Origin: Candidatus Bathyarchaeota archaeon
Lineage (GTDB): Archaea; Thermoproteota; Bathyarchaeia; RBG-16-48-13; GCA-020355125
Assembly (NCBI GenBank): GCA_030617005.1
Contig: JAUWWH010000037.1
Coordinates: 1 to 7,339 of the forward strand
Length of the DNA: 7,339 nucleotides
Direction: 5' to 3'
The notes below the pieces were generated by a model. That model was not told the DNA's origin. It worked only from the letters and a program-made list of their open reading frames with translations, and made no database searches. This document shows positions 5,826 through 7,339 of this stretch, piece after piece. Position 1 is the first letter of the stretch. The number at the start of each line of letters is the position of its first letter. The translations under genes were made by a program, and so were the position numbers.

Positions 5826-6677
5826 TTAATCCACCTTAAACCCTGGAATTTCTAGTTCCCTTCTTGCACGCTCCATCTCATCAAGTTTTAATACACTTCC
5901 ATGGTACCCAACTTTATTCTCCATGAATGTTACTCCTTTCCCTTTGATAGTATTTGCGATGATTACTGTTGGTTTACCTTTAGTATTCGTTGCCTTGTCA
6001 AGTATAATTAAGATCTGTTTCATGTCATTTCCATCTTCCAATTCCAGTACTTCCCAGCCAAATGCTTTCCATTTATCTGCTAAAGGTTCTAAAGATATGA
6101 CATCTTCTGTATTTCCATCTATCTGTAACCTATTCCGGTCAACGATCGCTATTAGCTTTTCTAGCTTTTCGTGGGCTGCAAACATTGCCCCTTCCCATAT
6201 GTTTCCTTCCTGAAGTTCTCCATCTCCGAGCATACAGTAAACGTTGTAATCTCTCTTATCAAGCCTTGCAGCTAATGCCATACCACATGCCACGGATAAT
6301 CCCTGACCAAGGGAACCTGTAGACATCTCAATACCGGGGGTCTTCTTCATGTCTGGATGTCCTTGCAGAATACTTCCTGGTTGCCTCAGTGTCCATAGAG
6401 CTTCTTTAGAAAAAAAACCTAGTTCAGCTAAAACAGCGTATAATGCTGGACATACATGTCCCTTAGATAGGATGAATCTGTCTCTGTTCTCCCATTTAGG
6501 TCTCTTTGGATCTATATTCATCTTATAGTAGTACAGCACTGTTATGATATCAATAGTTGACATGGATCCTCCGGGATGTCCAGAACCTGCCTTAAAGGTC
6601 ATTTCTAGGATCTCCCTTCTGAATAATTTGGCTTTATCCTCCAGATTTTTTATCAACTGACTAGTATAGATACTCAT
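5826..6677 (-). CDS. tktN: Transketolase, N-terminal subunit
   Basis: This 283-residue protein is the diphosphate-binding half of a split transketolase and works with the adjacent C-terminal subunit, probably as a heterotetramer. In order it shows GSGHPGGS (31-38), SKGHVCPALYA (71-81), the GHPD stretch (106-109), STGSLGQGLS (119-128) and the thiamine diphosphate motif from GDGELQEG (151-158) to DRNRLQIDG (180-188). D152 and N182 are the expected Mg ligands. H34, H74 and H259 (GYHG) match conserved active-site histidines. All key residues I looked for are present. A TTG at 6692 would add five residues, but it lies within TTGAGGAAG, which serves better as the ribosome-binding site for ATG 6677, so the ATG is preferred. 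The gene is first in a two-gene operon, one base before tktC. It faces away from a transaldolase-family gene of the same pathway. Confidence 0.95.
   Translation of the reverse strand: MSIYTSQLIKNLEDKAKLFRREILEMTFKAGSGHPGGSMSTIDIITVLYYYKMNIDPKRPKWENRDRFILSKGHVCPALYAVLAELGFFSKEALWTLRQPGSILQGHPDMKKTPGIEMSTGSLGQGLSVACGMALAARLDKRDYNVYCMLGDGELQEGNIWEGAMFAAHEKLEKLIAIVDRNRLQIDGNTEDVISLEPLADKWKAFGWEVLELEDGNDMKQILIILDKATNTKGKPTVIIANTIKGKGVTFMENKVGYHGSVLKLDEMERARRELEIPGFKVD
5831..5837 (-). promoter_or_regulatory. Ribosome-binding site of tktC
   Basis: AAGGTGG on the minus strand ends six bases before ATG 5824. It lies inside the last codons of the upstream subunit gene, so translation of the two subunits is probably coupled. 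It fixes the start of the C-terminal subunit. Confidence 0.7.
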
Positions 6678-6683
6678 CGTTTT

Positions 6684-6690
6684 CTTCCTC
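6684..6690 (-). promoter_or_regulatory. Ribosome-binding site that sets the tktN start
   Basis: GAGGAAG on the minus strand places GAGG nine bases before ATG 6677. It overlaps the alternative TTG start at 6692, which has no comparable site of its own. This is the reason for preferring the shorter protein. Confidence 0.65.
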
Positions 6691-6710
6691 AAAAGTATAT
6701 TTTCTTTTTA

Positions 6711-6741
6711 TCATATATTTCTTAATAAAATAATATATATT
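6711..6741 (-). promoter_or_regulatory. TATA-like boxes of the transketolase operon
   Basis: On the minus strand two candidates occur, AATATATATT (6741-6732) and AAATATATGA (6720-6711). Standard spacing would start transcription near 6711 or near 6690. Either start keeps GAGG in the leader, the second only just. The sequence does not say which is used. Confidence 0.4.
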
Positions 6742-6907
6742 CTCCGTAATCAAGACATTCTAATTCTACTTAATAATCTTCTGAAAAAAACTATGTTACA
6801 AATATATCTCTCTTCTTTCAGATACTTTTTAAAATTTTAGTTCAACTATTTCACTTTTGTATTATGTACTACCTTTATCAATCTCTTTTAAATGGATTGC
6901 CATAAGA

Positions 6908-6916
6908 TTTATAATA
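6908..6916 (+). promoter_or_regulatory. TATA box of the transaldolase-family gene
   Basis: TTTATAATA, preceded by purines (AAGA), fits the archaeal BRE/TATA pattern. Transcription would start near 6937, giving a leader of about 14 bases that just includes the GTGAGGT ribosome-binding site. TTTTAAAT at 6887-6894 is a weaker alternative. Confidence 0.45.
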
Positions 6917-6934
6917 AATGTGCATTCTAGTAAG

Positions 6935-6941
6935 TGTGAGG
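6935..6941 (+). promoter_or_regulatory. Ribosome-binding site of the transaldolase-family gene
   Basis: GTGAGGT lies nine bases before ATG 6951 and supports that start, which also matches the usual N-terminus of the family. Confidence 0.55.
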
Positions 6942-6950
6942 TATCTACTT

Positions 6951-7339
6951 ATGAAAATATTTATCGATACAGCTGACCTTGATGAAATCAAGATGGCCTG
7001 TTCTTGGGGGATCGTTGATGGCGCTACAACTAACCCCTCTTTAATCAAGAAAGCTGTGGATAAACGGGGAAAAGTTACTATGGATGATTACATTCGGGAG
7101 ATTGTCAAGATTGTACCAGGTCCAGTAAGCCTTGAAGTTATCGCCTTAAAAGAAAAGGAAATGATCCAGCAGGCGAGACTATTATATAAAAAGTTTAGTC
7201 CATATGGTGATATTGCCATCAAGATACCTATTAACACATACATGGATGATGGAATGGATGAATTTGAAGGTTTAAGAACAATTAAGACATTGAGTGGGGT
7301 TGGGATACCGACGAATGTTACCTTAATCATGAACGCAGA
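6951..7339 (+). CDS. Transaldolase-family protein, 3' end outside the window
   Basis: The first 129 residues of a transaldolase / fructose-6-phosphate aldolase family protein are present. The rest runs off the window. The family forms a TIM barrel that cleaves or transfers a dihydroxyacetone unit through a lysine Schiff base. The N-terminus MKIFIDTADLDEIK gives the conserved Asp at position 6. DGATTNPSLI (23-32) is the second signature, with N28 on strand two. K91 in IAIKIP is the expected Schiff-base lysine, and GIPTNVTL (118-125) matches the next strand. In E. coli fructose-6-phosphate aldolase about seven residues span this lysine to the following Gly-Leu. Here there are about sixteen, and the extra stretch (NTYMDDGMDEFE, 95-106) is acidic. 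The gene is divergent from the split transketolase, which supports a pentose phosphate role. Transaldolase and fructose-6-phosphate aldolase activity cannot be told apart here, so no symbol is given. Confidence 0.88.
   Translation, partial: MKIFIDTADLDEIKMACSWGIVDGATTNPSLIKKAVDKRGKVTMDDYIREIVKIVPGPVSLEVIALKEKEMIQQARLLYKKFSPYGDIAIKIPINTYMDDGMDEFEGLRTIKTLSGVGIPTNVTLIMNA

Noticed and set aside
4950..6213. Several plus-strand frames across the transketolase genes
   Set aside because: All are antisense to the two transketolase subunits, whose motifs are unmistakable.
4856..6677. The two transketolase genes as one gene broken by a frameshift
   Set aside because: The downstream gene has its own ATG and a strong ribosome-binding site, both halves have normal lengths, and split transketolase is standard in archaea.
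6690..6692. TTG at 6692 as the start of the N-terminal transketolase subunit
   Set aside because: It is part of TTGAGGAAG, which is well placed as the ribosome-binding site for ATG 6677.
7088..7330. Minus-strand frame of 80 codons at the right edge
   Set aside because: It is antisense to the transaldolase-family gene, which has conserved motifs in the plus frame.
1..7339. CRISPR array, insertion sequence or integration site
   Set aside because: No regularly spaced repeats, transposase motifs, terminal inverted repeats or duplicated tRNA 3' end were seen.

Overview
The window reads as an AT-rich piece of an archaeal chromosome. The evidence is TATA-box promoters about 25 bases ahead of starts, oligo-T terminators, a tRNA gene with no encoded CCA, a transketolase split into two adjacent genes, and a very large archaeal-style FtsX permease. 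The phylum cannot be fixed from this sequence. An uncultured lineage such as Bathyarchaeia or Asgard is possible, but that is a guess.

Layout. A complete tRNA-Pro(UGG) gene lies at 129-204 and ends in a short T-tract. Bases 205-908 hold no convincing protein gene. Inside them, however, a TATA-like box (458-467), a series of short hairpins and a GC-rich hairpin followed by eight T (678-700) could mark an unrecognised structured RNA. A small winged-helix DNA-binding protein follows (909-1133, 74 residues, TTG start). After 448 bases of non-coding DNA comes a 971-residue secreted/membrane protein (1582-4497). It has a signal segment, an extracellular carboxypeptidase-regulatory-like beta domain, a further extracellular region ending in helices, three extra membrane helices, a MacB/FtsX-type permease core and a cytoplasmic tail of about 135 residues. 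No ABC ATPase partner is visible.

The 358 bases between this gene and the convergent transketolase operon contain terminators for both sides and a perfect 8-9 bp hairpin (4641-4660). The minus-strand operon encodes the N-terminal (5826-6677) and C-terminal (4856-5824) transketolase subunits with a single base between them. Divergently on the plus strand, a transaldolase-family gene begins at 6951 and runs off the window. Together these genes supply the non-oxidative pentose phosphate carbon-shuffling enzymes: transketolase moves two-carbon units, and transaldolase moves three-carbon units if the truncated protein is a true transaldolase.

The points most worth a second look are the candidate structured RNA at about 488-700, the unusual domain order and cytoplasmic tail of the orphan permease, the acidic insertion just after the Schiff-base lysine of the transaldolase-like protein, and a terminator sequence shared by the winged-helix gene and the transketolase operon.
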